This document shows positions 37,491-46,595 of a DNA stretch of 64,000 nt, one piece after another. Numbering within the stretch: position 1 is the first letter of the stretch; each line of letters starts with the position of its first letter. A program made the position numbers and the translations under genes. The DNA is from Caryophanales bacterium UBA4855 (GTDB lineage Bacteria > Bacillota_I > Bacilli_A > RFN20 > CAG-826). A model generated the notes under the pieces. That model had not been told where the DNA came from. It saw only the letters and a list, made by a program, of their open reading frames with translations, and did not search any database. Location of the stretch: positions 135,148 to 199,147 of the forward strand of contig DHEH01000010.1 in assembly GCA_002399785.1 (NCBI GenBank), read 5' to 3'.

Positions 37491-37715
37491 TTAAAATGAT
37501 AATAAATCTTTTGATTTTTCAGATGTTGTCGTCTTTTCTTCGTTATTATCATTATTTTTTGCTTCTTCTTCAGCATTGACACGTAATGTAGCAGCAATAC
37601 TTAATGGAATAGCGACTATGACAGAGGCACCTAAAAATATACCAAAACAAAAACCGAGTTTACGAAAATAATATTTCCAAGGTTTATTTCTAGTTTTTAC
37701 TAACTTATCTTGCAT
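37491..37715 (-). CDS. 74-residue single-pass membrane protein in the FtsL position
   Basis: The small product has a basic N-terminus (MQDKLVKTRNKPWKYYFRK), one membrane helix (residues 21-44, FCFGIFLGASVIVAIPLSIA) and a charged tail rich in Glu, Asn and Thr. It follows rsmH by 13 bases with a strong ribosome site (aaggaggaacaaaat). In many bacteria ftsL occupies this slot and has this topology, but here the extracytoplasmic coiled coil is too short and too hydrophilic to confirm it. It could be a reduced FtsL or an unrelated small membrane protein. Confidence 0.68.
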   Translation of the reverse strand: MQDKLVKTRNKPWKYYFRKLGFCFGIFLGASVIVAIPLSIAATLRVNAEEEAKNNDNNEEKTTTSEKSKDLLSF

Positions 37716-37728
37716 ATTTTGTTCCTCC

Positions 37729-38670
37729 TTATTTTAATCTTTCTAAGATTCTTAACTTTGCACTTTTGCTACGTGGATTCTCTTTAATTTCATCTTCACT
37801 AGCAATAATAACGTGACGATTTACTTCTTTATAGTCCGGGGTTTTAATATCTTTTGAGGAGATAAAATCATTGACCCTGTTACCTTCTACTACTGAATAT
37901 TTTTTAAATAAGTTTTTTACGATTCGATCTTCTAATGATTGAAATGTAATAACACAAATTCTTCCACCGACTTTAAGTCTATTAATTACATCTTCTAAAC
38001 TGATTTGTAGCGATCCTAATTCGTTATTTACTTCGATTCTAAGAGCTTGAAATATTTGTTTAGCTGGATGACCAGGTTTACGTAATTCTTTCATCGTCTT
38101 AGATTTTTTAATAACGTCAACTAACTCAAATGTTGTTTCAATTGGTTTAATTTCGCGAGTTTTCAATATATTCTTTGCAATTTGATACGAATCTTTTTCT
38201 TCGCCATAATCACGGAAAATTCTTGTCAAATCTTTTAAGGAATAGGTATTAACGACCTCTTTTGCTGTTAGACTTTTTTCTAAATCCATGCGCATATCAA
38301 GAGGCGCATCAAATCTATATGAGAAACCACGATAACCTTCATCGAATTGAGGTGATGAAACCCCTAAATCATAGAGAGCTCCATCAATTTCTTTTACGCC
38401 TTCTTTGTCCAATACGTTACCAATATCTTTAAAATTTGCTTTCACGATTTTAAAATTCGTTCCAGTTTCTTTTAAAAATTTAGTCGAATACTCAATAGCT
38501 TCGTCATCTTGATCGATATCTAGCAGAAAACCATCTTTAATCTTCGATAGAATCACTCTACTATGACCAGCTCTTCCCATCGTCATATCAACATAATAAC
38601 CATTAGATTTAATGTTTAATCCTGAAATTACCTCATCAAGTAATACAGGGATATGGACGTTACTCTTCAT
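37729..38670 (-). CDS. rsmH: 16S rRNA (cytosine-1402-N4)-methyltransferase
   Basis: RsmH (MraW) methylates C1402 in the decoding centre of 16S rRNA. The start is set to the ATG at 38670 (MKSNVHIPVLLDEVISGLNI), which is the family start; GGAGG lies 12 bases upstream, inside mraZ. The 313-residue protein has YVDMTMGRAGHSRVIL near 29 (SAM motif I), YDLGVSSPQFDEGYRGFS near 110, RKPGHPAKQIFQALRIEVN near 205 and ITFQSLEDRIVK near 250. It overlaps mraZ by 11 bases. Confidence 0.97.
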   Translation of the reverse strand: MKSNVHIPVLLDEVISGLNIKSNGYYVDMTMGRAGHSRVILSKIKDGFLLDIDQDDEAIEYSTKFLKETGTNFKIVKANFKDIGNVLDKEGVKEIDGALYDLGVSSPQFDEGYRGFSYRFDAPLDMRMDLEKSLTAKEVVNTYSLKDLTRIFRDYGEEKDSYQIAKNILKTREIKPIETTFELVDVIKKSKTMKELRKPGHPAKQIFQALRIEVNNELGSLQISLEDVINRLKVGGRICVITFQSLEDRIVKNLFKKYSVVEGNRVNDFISSKDIKTPDYKEVNRHVIIASEDEIKENPRSKSAKLRILERLK

Positions 38671-39091
38671 CTTTGAGTATGGCCTCCGCATCCTTTTCGA
38701 AATCCTTTTCATGATCTTGAATATATTTATTCCAAGCCTGTAAGTCCCATATTTCGAAGTGATCCAAAGCACCTATGATAGTAACGTTCTTCCCTATTAA
38801 ATACTCTTTAAGCTTTTTTGTAGGAATTAACATTCTACCTTGTTTATCAACATCAATCTCAACTACTGAACTGAGAAGAATACGTTGATGAAGACGTACT
38901 TTTTCTCTTTCAAACTCCAAATGTTCAAGACGGTCAATATATTTTTGAAAGTCCGTTTCTTTGTAAACTGAAATACAGCCATCAAATCCTTTAAGTAAAT
39001 ATAGTTTATTACCAACTTCGCCTCTAAATTTACTTGGGATTACTAAACGGCCTTTTTCGTCTATTGAATATTCATAGCTTCCAAAGAACAT
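38660..39091 (-). CDS. mraZ: MraZ transcriptional regulator of the division cluster
   Basis: MraZ is an AbrB-fold DNA-binding protein that binds repeats in its own promoter. The 143-residue product has both SpoVT-AbrB halves: EYSIDEKGRLVIPSKFR near residue 7 and VEIDVDKQGRMLIPTKKL near 76, each with the DxKGR-type motif. It is first in mraZ-rsmH-(membrane protein)-ftsA-ftsZ. Two perfect 10-base repeats end 9 bases before its start codon, and a third degenerate copy reaches it, so it is probably autoregulated. No clear Shine-Dalgarno lies between the repeats and the ATG at 39091. Confidence 0.97.
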   Translation of the reverse strand: MFFGSYEYSIDEKGRLVIPSKFRGEVGNKLYLLKGFDGCISVYKETDFQKYIDRLEHLEFEREKVRLHQRILLSSVVEIDVDKQGRMLIPTKKLKEYLIGKNVTIIGALDHFEIWDLQAWNKYIQDHEKDFEKDAEAILKDEE

Positions 39092-39120
39092 TTTACACTA
39101 TCTACCACTTTCTACCACTT
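39092..39120 (-). promoter_or_regulatory. Tandem MraZ-type operator boxes
   Basis: On the minus strand two perfect copies of AAGTGGTAGA (39120-39111 and 39110-39101) are followed by a degenerate third, TAGTGTAAAA (39100-39091). The period is exactly 10 bp, one helical turn. MraZ proteins of other bacteria bind direct repeats with this spacing. The boxes sit directly before, and partly in, the start codon. A weak TTGATT-17-TAAACT promoter (39130-39158) would place them just after the transcript start. Confidence 0.72.
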
Positions 39121-39221
39121 GGTAATATAAGTTTAACTATTAAATAAAGTTTAATCAATATGTAAATTTTAAATTCTTTGCAATAAATTTTTACAGTGTA
39201 TAAAGATAAATCTAAAAAACA

Positions 39222-39248
39222 TGAAAAAAGAACGGATTTCTCCGCTCT
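39222..39248 (-). terminator. Terminator after the lipoprotein gene
   Basis: On the minus strand AGAGCGGA (39248-39241), loop GAAA and TCCGTTCT (39236-39229) are followed by TTTTTT. One G-T pair occurs in the 8-bp stem. It lies 20 bases after the stop at 39269. Confidence 0.8.
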
Positions 39249-39268
39249 TTATATCGTTTATTTATTAA

Positions 39269-39970
39269 CTATTCAGCAACTGTAAATTTTGATAAATCAG
39301 GGTAACTTAAATTACACTTGCCCCAATTAAATTTCATATCGATACTATCGGTAATATTAATATTAGTTAACAAATAATTATCAAAACCAATTACCATAGT
39401 ATAGCTAGTGCTAGTATCTTTAACTGTAATGTTTGCAGAAAGGTTACCGTCACCTTTTGACTTAAATTCATATTGGAATTTATCAGATTGAATTGATGTA
39501 TTTTCTGCAGTTACAATCGATTTAGCTAAAGTTAGCAAAGTTTTCAAATATGTTTTTGAAGATTCGATGATACTATCGGAAAATTCTTTAGTTGCGGTAG
39601 TAAAAGCAGTTTCAGTATAAGCAATACTTGTATATGTTTTTCCTTCAGAAGAACTAGAAGCAGTGATGAATTTATTATCCTTAACATAGATCCAACCTTC
39701 AATTTTTTCACTTCCGGATTCAGCTGAACTATAAACATACTTATTCTCTAAATCTAAATTAGCGGTAGATTTAATTGTTGTACCTTCACTTGTAACGGTC
39801 ATAATGGCAGAGCATTTTGTAGGAAATTTAAAATCTTCAGACGAGACTTTGGTTTCCATTGCATTAGCCTTGGCGACTGCTTCTTTTGGGGTAATTGTTT
39901 TTGCACAACTTGTAACGAGCATTAATGGTAAAACCATCAAAGGAATAAACTTTCTTGTAATATTTTTCAT
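39269..39970 (-). CDS. Putative lipoprotein of unknown function
   Basis: The start is the ATG at 39970 with an aaggagaat ribosome site. The 233-residue product begins MKNITRKFIPLMVLPLMLVT, and the lipobox LVTSC puts the lipidated Cys at residue 22, making it a likely substrate of LspA. The mature part is rich in Ser, Thr and Lys, with predicted beta structure. It has repeating patterns like those of LolA/LppX-type barrels (KCSAIMTVTSEGTTIKSTAN, KFQYEFKSKGDGNLSANITV). That resemblance is only by eye. It is monocistronic and ends at a clear terminator. Confidence 0.8.
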   Translation of the reverse strand: MKNITRKFIPLMVLPLMLVTSCAKTITPKEAVAKANAMETKVSSEDFKFPTKCSAIMTVTSEGTTIKSTANLDLENKYVYSSAESGSEKIEGWIYVKDNKFITASSSSEGKTYTSIAYTETAFTTATKEFSDSIIESSKTYLKTLLTLAKSIVTAENTSIQSDKFQYEFKSKGDGNLSANITVKDTSTSYTMVIGFDNYLLTNINITDSIDMKFNWGKCNLSYPDLSKFTVAE

Positions 39971-40064
39971 TGTTAATATTCTCCTTATTTGTAATTTATT
40001 ATAAAGCAAAAAAATCGATAGACCAACATTTCTTAATAAAAAAACTTTAGAAAACGAATTTTTG

Positions 40065-40547
40065 CTATTTTTCAATTTTTTCGTCGACTAAAACGTCAAA
40101 AGGCGATGATTTTTTATTTTCATATTCTTCTTCACTATAAATTGTATAGTCCTTTGACGTTAAATATTTTTCACCTTTTTTATGAACATTTATAGGGATA
40201 GATGTAACTACCAATGAATAAATCACTTCTTCCAAATCAAGAATTCCCTTATCAAGGTAAAAAATTTCTTCTGCTTCAAGTTCGCTCTTATTTGTAAAAT
40301 ATAAGGTGTCATCAATCAACATTTTATCGTTAAAAACTTTCAATGTATAAGAACTTATAAGATCTATATCAATTGTTAAATGTAAATCTAAAGTTAAGAT
40401 GTCATCAACTTTAGAAAAACTTACCACACCTTTACAATCATTAAATTTAGAAATTGAATAAAAATTATTTAATGAATTTAGTTCTTTTATCGAAGCTTGA
40501 AAATCCATCTTTTCTTGATTTTTAATCGAACCAAACGCAACTTTCAT
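40065..40547 (-). CDS. YceD/DUF177-like protein
   Basis: The 160-residue product follows pheT by a 1-base overlap. The pattern fits the YceD (DUF177) family, implicated in 23S rRNA accumulation: a beta-rich start, a middle CKGVVSFSKVDDILTLDLHL where the family has GxVxxxLxLxCxR, and the C-terminal IFYLDKGILDLEEVIYSLVV, like the family's D...IDLEEIIREEL. The conserved Cys of the middle motif is displaced. rpmF, which usually follows DUF177, is not present here. Family assignment is moderate. Confidence 0.65.
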   Translation of the reverse strand: MKVAFGSIKNQEKMDFQASIKELNSLNNFYSISKFNDCKGVVSFSKVDDILTLDLHLTIDIDLISSYTLKVFNDKMLIDDTLYFTNKSELEAEEIFYLDKGILDLEEVIYSLVVTSIPINVHKKGEKYLTSKDYTIYSEEEYENKKSSPFDVLVDEKIEK

Positions 40548-42934
40548 TATCTTAACTCCACATTAAACTTAGAATTTAATGTTTCTCTAATTTTTTTATC
40601 AATTTCGCTTATTTCATTATCTTTTAAAGTATGATTCATCTCTTCAAAAGTAACGCTAAGAGCTAGCGAAACAAATCCTTCTTTAATATTTGTTCCTTTA
40701 TAAATATCAAATAATTCAACTTTGCTAATTAAAGACGAACATTTTTTTATTTCTTTTCTTAAATCGGCATAACTAATTTCTGAACTAATAACAAAAGCAT
40801 AATCACGACTGATAGTTGGATAAATACTTATTGGCATAAATTTATTGTTAGCAGATTTAGTATTAAATAATAAAGATAAATTCATTTCTAATAAAACAGC
40901 ATTCTCTTTATTTAAACCATATTCTTTTTTAATTGAAGGATGAATTTCACCTAAAACTGCTAAAGTTTTGCCATCAAGCATAACAATTGCACTTCTAGAA
41001 GGGTGAAATTCATCAGAATTTTCAAGACGAGAAATACGAATTCTTGAATCACTAATATTAAATAGTTTTAAAATTTCATCCAAAATTCCTTTAGCATCGA
41101 AATAAGTATATAAATCAGTAGAAATAGCATCTTGTCTTAGTTTTTTGCCAGTTAAAACTACACCTAAATGTTCTTCTTGACCTTTCAAAGTATCGATTGA
41201 AGTTAATTCGAAAATACCAAAATTTTTGTTTTGATGATTAAGATTATATTCAAGACATCTGAGTAGGCTTGATAAAACATTAGTTCTAATAAATTCGTGG
41301 TCGTTAGTTAAAGGGTTAATGATTTTATAATTTTCTTCTTTATTAATATAATTGAAAGCATTTTTATCCTTCTCATTTATTAAAGTATAAGTTAAAACCT
41401 CATAAAAACCAGAATTAGACAAAAAACTACGGATAGTATCTTTTTTCTTTTCTAAAAGAGATTTGCCACCAACAGTAGTATTCATAAATGGAAAAGTAGA
41501 TGGAATTTGATCAATTCCAATATATCTAATAACTTCCTCACTTAAATCAGCTTTACCATCGACATCGATACGATAAGCAGGAACAAAAGCTATAAAATGA
41601 TTGTTATCAATGTTATTTATATTGAAATTTAAAGCATTTAAAGTATTTTGAATAGTCTGAAAATTCAAGGTTGTTCCCAATCTTTTATTTATATAATCTA
41701 ATGAACATTCAATATGTTTTTGATCATGATTTAAAATATCATATTTAATTAAATTTGAAATTTTATCAAAAACACTTACTTCTTTTAAATATTTTGCAAT
41801 CAAATCAGCAACAAAATAAATTTGATCTTTATTGATTCCTTTAATAAATCTTTGACTTGCATCACTAGATAAACCTAATCTCATCGATGTTTTTCTAATA
41901 CTAACATGATTAAAATTAGCAATTTCAATGGCGATATTAGTTGTTGAATTGTCAACTTCACTATTAAATCCACCCATTACACCAGCAATACACATTACTT
42001 TATTGTCGCTAATAACAACTAAATCGCCTTTTTTGACTTCGTATGTTTTTTCATCCAAAGCTTCATAACTACACTCAATGTCGTCACGAACAATTAATTC
42101 TGGTTTAGGCAATTTATCCAAATCATAAATATGTATAGGCTGACCAGTTAAAATCATAATGTAATTGCTTAAATCTACAATATTATTAATTGAACGGATT
42201 CCTTCACTTCTTAATACTTGTTTAAGCCAAATTGGACTATCAGTAATTTTTATTCCTTTAACAATTTTAATACCAAATTCTTTGCAATTGTCGGTTAAAG
42301 AATTTGAAACAAAAGTCTTTTCAGTATAATTAGATTCGTCTTCTACTTCAGTAATCGTTACTTTTCGATTAAATAAAGCTCCAACTTCGCGTGCCACATT
42401 AAACAAAGCGTAACAGTCACTTCTATTAGCCAATAAATCTAAATCAAAAATTGTGTCATCAAGCCCTAAATAGCCTAAAACATCGGTATTTCCAACAATT
42501 GCATCAGCTGGCAATTCTTCAATACCTTCAATTTGTTCTTTTTTTAAATATTTTGGATCAACACCAAGTTCATTTAAGGCACAAAGCATTCCGTTGCTTT
42601 CTTGACCTCTAATCATGCCTTTTTTAATCTCTCCGTGAGGTAAAATAGCACCTGCTTTTGCAACAATGACTTTTAATCCTTTACGCACATTAGGAGCACC
42701 ACAAACAATATCAAGAACTTCATTACCAATATCAACTTTTGTTATATGAAGATGGTCGCTATCAGGATGTTTTTCACAATAAATAACTTCTCCAATTACT
42801 AAATTGGTTGCATTACTCATTTGTTTGACTTCATCAACTTCGATTCCGGCCTTAGTTAATTTATCAGCAATTTCATTTGGTTTAATGTCGGTTAAATCGA
42901 CATATTTTTTTAATTCTTTTAAACTAATTAACAT
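40547..42934 (-). CDS. pheT: Phenylalanyl-tRNA synthetase beta subunit
   Basis: The beta chain of the PheRS heterotetramer binds tRNA and edits mischarged Tyr. The 795-residue protein has the N-terminal EMAP-like tRNA-binding domain (VIGEVIYCEKHPDSDHLHIT near 46), the B3/B4 editing domain (NRSDCYALFNVAREVGALFN near 170), B5 and the catalytic-like core, and the C-terminal FDX-ACB domain (PTISRDYAFVISSEISY near 707). It follows pheS by 2 bases. Its expression is under the Phe T-box upstream of pheS. Confidence 0.97.
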   Translation of the reverse strand: MLISLKELKKYVDLTDIKPNEIADKLTKAGIEVDEVKQMSNATNLVIGEVIYCEKHPDSDHLHITKVDIGNEVLDIVCGAPNVRKGLKVIVAKAGAILPHGEIKKGMIRGQESNGMLCALNELGVDPKYLKKEQIEGIEELPADAIVGNTDVLGYLGLDDTIFDLDLLANRSDCYALFNVAREVGALFNRKVTITEVEDESNYTEKTFVSNSLTDNCKEFGIKIVKGIKITDSPIWLKQVLRSEGIRSINNIVDLSNYIMILTGQPIHIYDLDKLPKPELIVRDDIECSYEALDEKTYEVKKGDLVVISDNKVMCIAGVMGGFNSEVDNSTTNIAIEIANFNHVSIRKTSMRLGLSSDASQRFIKGINKDQIYFVADLIAKYLKEVSVFDKISNLIKYDILNHDQKHIECSLDYINKRLGTTLNFQTIQNTLNALNFNINNIDNNHFIAFVPAYRIDVDGKADLSEEVIRYIGIDQIPSTFPFMNTTVGGKSLLEKKKDTIRSFLSNSGFYEVLTYTLINEKDKNAFNYINKEENYKIINPLTNDHEFIRTNVLSSLLRCLEYNLNHQNKNFGIFELTSIDTLKGQEEHLGVVLTGKKLRQDAISTDLYTYFDAKGILDEILKLFNISDSRIRISRLENSDEFHPSRSAIVMLDGKTLAVLGEIHPSIKKEYGLNKENAVLLEMNLSLLFNTKSANNKFMPISIYPTISRDYAFVISSEISYADLRKEIKKCSSLISKVELFDIYKGTNIKEGFVSLALSVTFEEMNHTLKDNEISEIDKKIRETLNSKFNVELR

Positions 42935-42936
42935 AC

Positions 42937-43980
42937 TTAATCCTCCACATCCTTTTTGAATTCATCGATAAAGCGAATATCATTGCTATAAATTTTACGA
43001 ATATCGTCGATACCATAACGAAGCATAGCAACACGCTCAATTCCAACTCCAAAAGCAAAACCACTATAAACATTTGGATCGTATCCACTCATTTTTAATA
43101 CATTTGGATGAACCATTCCGGCTCCTAATATTTCAATCCATCCAGAACCCTTACAAGTTGGGCATCCTTTGCCTTTACATTTAAAACAAGATATATCAAC
43201 CTCAACCGATGGTTCTGTAAATGGAAAATAACTACTTCTAAATCTTACTTTAGTATCTTTACTAAACATTTCTTTAGCAAACAATTCAAGCGTTCCTTTC
43301 AAATCACTCATCTTAATACCTTTATCAATAACAAGCGCTTCAACTTGAGCAAATTGATGGGAATGAGTCATATCGTCATCATCTCTACGATAGCATTTTC
43401 CAGGACAAATTATTTTTATTGGCTGTCCATGGGCTTTTTCCATAACTAAAGCTTGAACAGCACTAGTATGTGTTCTAAGTAAAGTATTGTCGTTAATATA
43501 AAAGGAATCTTGCATATCTCTAGCAGGATGATCTTTAGGAATATTTACTAATTCAAAATTATAGTGATCACTAACGACTTCAGGACCATTTTCAACTTTA
43601 TAACCCATTGAAATAAAAATATTTTCAATTTCATTAATTACTTTATAAAAAGGATTTGTTGGAGTTTTAGAATAATTTACTCCAGGAAGAGTAATATCAA
43701 TCGATTCTTTCTTTAAATCTTCTTTTAACTTTTCTTCATTTAATTTCGTAAGTTTTTCAGTTAATTTAGCATCAACTTCGCTTCTAACTTTATTAAAAGC
43801 TTCTCCGAAAGCTTTTTTATCTGGAGCGTCCTTAATTAAATTCATTAAAACAGATATTTGTCCTTTTTTTGACAAATATATGTTGCGAACATTATTTACC
43901 TCTTCAACAGTGTTTGCTTTTTCTAGTTCATCTAAAGCGTTCTTTTTAACTTGTTCAAATTTTTCTTCGTAGTTATCCAT
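42937..43980 (-). CDS. pheS: Phenylalanyl-tRNA synthetase alpha subunit
   Basis: The catalytic chain of PheRS. The start is the ATG at 43980 (MDNYEEKFEQVKKNALDEL), with TTTGGAGGTCAAAAT before it, giving 347 residues. It has the N-terminal coiled coil, motif 2 (IKIICPGKCYRRDDDDMTHS near 198), a Cys-rich loop CFKCKGKGCPTCKG near 279 and motif 3 (GFAFGVGIERVAMLRYGI near 318). It opens the pheS-pheT-YceD operon. Identification is firm. Confidence 0.98.
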   Translation of the reverse strand: MDNYEEKFEQVKKNALDELEKANTVEEVNNVRNIYLSKKGQISVLMNLIKDAPDKKAFGEAFNKVRSEVDAKLTEKLTKLNEEKLKEDLKKESIDITLPGVNYSKTPTNPFYKVINEIENIFISMGYKVENGPEVVSDHYNFELVNIPKDHPARDMQDSFYINDNTLLRTHTSAVQALVMEKAHGQPIKIICPGKCYRRDDDDMTHSHQFAQVEALVIDKGIKMSDLKGTLELFAKEMFSKDTKVRFRSSYFPFTEPSVEVDISCFKCKGKGCPTCKGSGWIEILGAGMVHPNVLKMSGYDPNVYSGFAFGVGIERVAMLRYGIDDIRKIYSNDIRFIDEFKKDVED

Positions 43981-44193
43981 ATTTTGACCTCCAAATAAAA
44001 TAAAAAGAATTAGTTTTTTGCAGGAACGAACTAACTTTGTCCGCGGTACCATCCTAATTCTTATAAAATTTTATAAGCTCTTAATATGTAATAGCTCCAA
44101 GATGAATTCCTTATTCCTAATAACAAACCTAGGTTTCACTATTCTAGGCTCCCTGTATAGTTTTCAAAATAAGTACTACTTCTTTTCTTCGCT
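43981..44193 (-). promoter_or_regulatory. T-box riboswitch (Phe) controlling pheST
   Basis: The leader has the core AGGATGGTACCGCGG (about 44040-44055) and a terminator hairpin just before pheS (GAATTAG.../CTAATTC, then TTTTTATTTT). A TTC triplet in GGAATTCATC is the likely Phe specifier. A TATAAT at 44205-44200 marks the promoter. Uncharged tRNA-Phe should favour read-through into pheS. Confidence 0.9.
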
Positions 44194-44291
44194 ACTAAAA
44201 TTATACTCTAAGTAACTTAAAAAGAAAGTGAGCAAATAGATAAAAATGGACAATATCAAATAGACAATTTAAATATAAATTTTTAAATCAA

Positions 44292-45719
44292 TTATGAAAT
44301 ACTTAACGATCTTTTTTCTAAATTTAATTCATCATCCAAATTAGTAAATGCTTTTTTTGTGTAACGAGGTAAGACACAAACATAAAGAATAATAGTTATA
44401 ACCCATGTAATCGGATATGTTGCATATAACCAACCTAAAGTATGGAAATAATCGACATATTTAAATAATGTATATATAAAAATTAGACGAACAATTGTAC
44501 ATCCGAAGAAAGTAATAACGGTTGGCGAAATAGAAAATTTTATTCCACGTAAATAAGCACTTAAAACATCCATAACTCCACATGTAAAATAGGTCAAACA
44601 AATAATTGTAAATCTAGTTTTAGCTATCTCCATTTCTTGATCATAAAATTGACTATTTTTACTAATTAAAATATTTAATAAATGCGTCCTTAGTAGTGTA
44701 AAAATAGTGCCACATACTAACCCTACTCCAACTACAGTAAATAAAGAATATTTTAAAATTTTCTTAATATTTTCTTTATTTTTTGCGCCATAATTTTGCG
44801 CTACCATCGCAACAACAGCCACACTTAAAGAATTTAAAATTGTATATAAATATCCTTCAATATTATTGCTTGCAGAATTAGCATCGACAGCGATTTCTCC
44901 AAATGAATTTGTTTGTGCTTGAATAAAAACATTAGATATAGAAAATACTAAAGATTGCAAACCACTTGGAATCCCTATTTTAAGAATTTCTATAGTTTCT
45001 TCTTTATAAAGTTTTATCTTTTTAAAATCAAACCAAACATAAGCTTTTTTGTTGTGCCATAAAAAGAAAATTACAGCAATCGCTGAAACAGCCTCACTAA
45101 TAACAGTCGCTAAAGCTACACCGACCACATCCATTTTAAAACTAATAACAAACAAAAAGTTTAAACCAATATTTACCACACCAGTAATAACCAATGTGTA
45201 AAATGGTCTTTTTGAATCTCCAAGTCCACGAAGAATTGAAGCCCCAAAATTATACACAAGCAAAAAAGGCATCCCAAGAAAGTAAATTTTTAAATATTGA
45301 GATGCTAAATCAATTATATTCTCAGGAGTATTCATCCATCTTAAAAAATATTTAGAACAAAAATAGCCAATAAATCCAACAAAAAAACCTGAAACAATAG
45401 AAATTATCAATGAACTATACATTGCTCTACTAGTTTTTTCGCGATTATTTGCACCTTTACTAGATGCAACAACAACATTTGCACCAACACTTAAACCTAA
45501 AAAAGTTCCAACAAGTAGATTTATTAAACTACCATTTGCACCTACGGCACCCATGGAGTTGTCTCCGCCTCCAAAATTAGAAACTACAAATAAATCGGCG
45601 GACGTATAAAGGAGTTGCAATACAGTAGTTAATATTAATGGAATGGTAAAAAGAACCATTTTTTTAAATAGGTTTCCAGTCGTTAAATCAATTTCATTTC
45701 CAAAAAAAGATTTTCTCAT
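44292..45719 (-). CDS. MATE-family efflux transporter
   Basis: This membrane antiporter exports cationic compounds using sodium or protons. The 475-residue protein has about twelve helices in two halves of six. It begins with EIDLTTGNLFKKMVLFTIPL, typical of Firmicutes MATE proteins, followed by the conserved QLLYTSADLFVVSNF near residue 40 and GIPSGLQSLVFSISNVFIQA in the second half. It is a single gene, with the exonuclease terminator upstream and the pheS promoter region downstream. The substrate cannot be told from sequence. Confidence 0.93.
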   Translation of the reverse strand: MRKSFFGNEIDLTTGNLFKKMVLFTIPLILTTVLQLLYTSADLFVVSNFGGGDNSMGAVGANGSLINLLVGTFLGLSVGANVVVASSKGANNREKTSRAMYSSLIISIVSGFFVGFIGYFCSKYFLRWMNTPENIIDLASQYLKIYFLGMPFLLVYNFGASILRGLGDSKRPFYTLVITGVVNIGLNFLFVISFKMDVVGVALATVISEAVSAIAVIFFLWHNKKAYVWFDFKKIKLYKEETIEILKIGIPSGLQSLVFSISNVFIQAQTNSFGEIAVDANSASNNIEGYLYTILNSLSVAVVAMVAQNYGAKNKENIKKILKYSLFTVVGVGLVCGTIFTLLRTHLLNILISKNSQFYDQEMEIAKTRFTIICLTYFTCGVMDVLSAYLRGIKFSISPTVITFFGCTIVRLIFIYTLFKYVDYFHTLGWLYATYPITWVITIILYVCVLPRYTKKAFTNLDDELNLEKRSLSIS

Positions 45720-45794
45720 AATGACTTATCATTATATACTCTTTTATTTATCTTTCTATTGAAAAACAAATGATTTATTAAATATGCATATAAA

Positions 45795-45820
45795 AAGGAT
45801 TTTTGTATAAAAAATCCCTT
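45795..45820 (-). terminator. Terminator after exonuclease III
   Basis: On the minus strand AAGGGATTTTTTATACAAAA continues to ATCCTT and then TTTATATG. The AAGGATTTTT/AAAAATCC arms form a stem followed by Ts. It lies 23 bases after the xth stop. Confidence 0.6.
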
Positions 45821-45842
45821 AAAACACACATTTTTTTAAATT

Positions 45843-46592
45843 TTAAATTTCAATTTCTAATCCGATAGGACAATGATCACTGCCAAAAATTTGAGTGTAA
45901 ATTTTCGAATCAATTAAATTGTCTTTTAAGTCATTGGAAACTAAAAAATAATCAATTCTCCACCCAGCATTATTCTCTCGAGCATTGAAACGATAACTCC
46001 ACCACGAATAAGTAATAGTTGTTGGATATAAGTATCGAAAAGTATCTATAAAACCAGAATCCAATAATTCGGTCATTTTATTTCTTTCTTCGATTGTAAA
46101 CCCAGCATTTCTTTGGTTGGTTTTTGGATTTTTAATATCGATTTCTTCATGAGCTACATTTAAATCACCACATACAATAACTGATTTTTTAGTTTTTAAA
46201 TCAGTCAAATAAGTTCTCAAATCATTCTCAAAAACCATTCTATAATCTAATCTTTTCAATTCTTCCTTTGAATTTGGAGAATAAACGGTAACAAGATAAA
46301 ATTTTTCAAACTCTAAAGTGATTAAACGCCCTTCATCACTATATTTATCATTTATTCCGTAAAAAACATTGATTGGTTGTTCTTTTGAAAAAATCATTGT
46401 TCCAGAATAGCCTTTCTTTTCAGCATCATTATAAAAAACATAATAAGGGAGGTCTTTCATTACAATTTGACCCTTTTGCATTTTTGATTCTTGAATACAA
46501 AAGAAATCCGGCATTTCTTTTTCTAAAAAATCATAAAACCCTTTAGTAATACAAGCTCTAAGGCCATTAACATTCCAAGAAATTAATTTCAT
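45843..46592 (-). CDS. xth: Exodeoxyribonuclease III / AP endonuclease
   Basis: This base-excision repair enzyme cuts at abasic sites and digests 3' ends. The 249-residue protein has the family motifs MKLISWNVNGLRAC at the N-terminus, FCIQESKMQ near 31 (metal Glu), TVYSPNS near 100, CGDLNVAHEEIDI near 142 (Asp-Asn), TYSWWSYRFNARENNAGWRI near 200 and SDHCPIGLEI at the C-terminus (catalytic Asp-His). It is followed by a terminator. It starts 3 bases after the small DAK-like gene. Confidence 0.97.
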   Translation of the reverse strand: MKLISWNVNGLRACITKGFYDFLEKEMPDFFCIQESKMQKGQIVMKDLPYYVFYNDAEKKGYSGTMIFSKEQPINVFYGINDKYSDEGRLITLEFEKFYLVTVYSPNSKEELKRLDYRMVFENDLRTYLTDLKTKKSVIVCGDLNVAHEEIDIKNPKTNQRNAGFTIEERNKMTELLDSGFIDTFRYLYPTTITYSWWSYRFNARENNAGWRIDYFLVSNDLKDNLIDSKIYTQIFGSDHCPIGLEIEI

Positions 46593-46595
46593 TAA

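Noticed and set aside
38671..38772. Longer RsmH form with 34 extra N-terminal residues
   Set aside because: It lies fully inside mraZ in another frame; the family start MKSNVHIPVLLDEV is at 38670.
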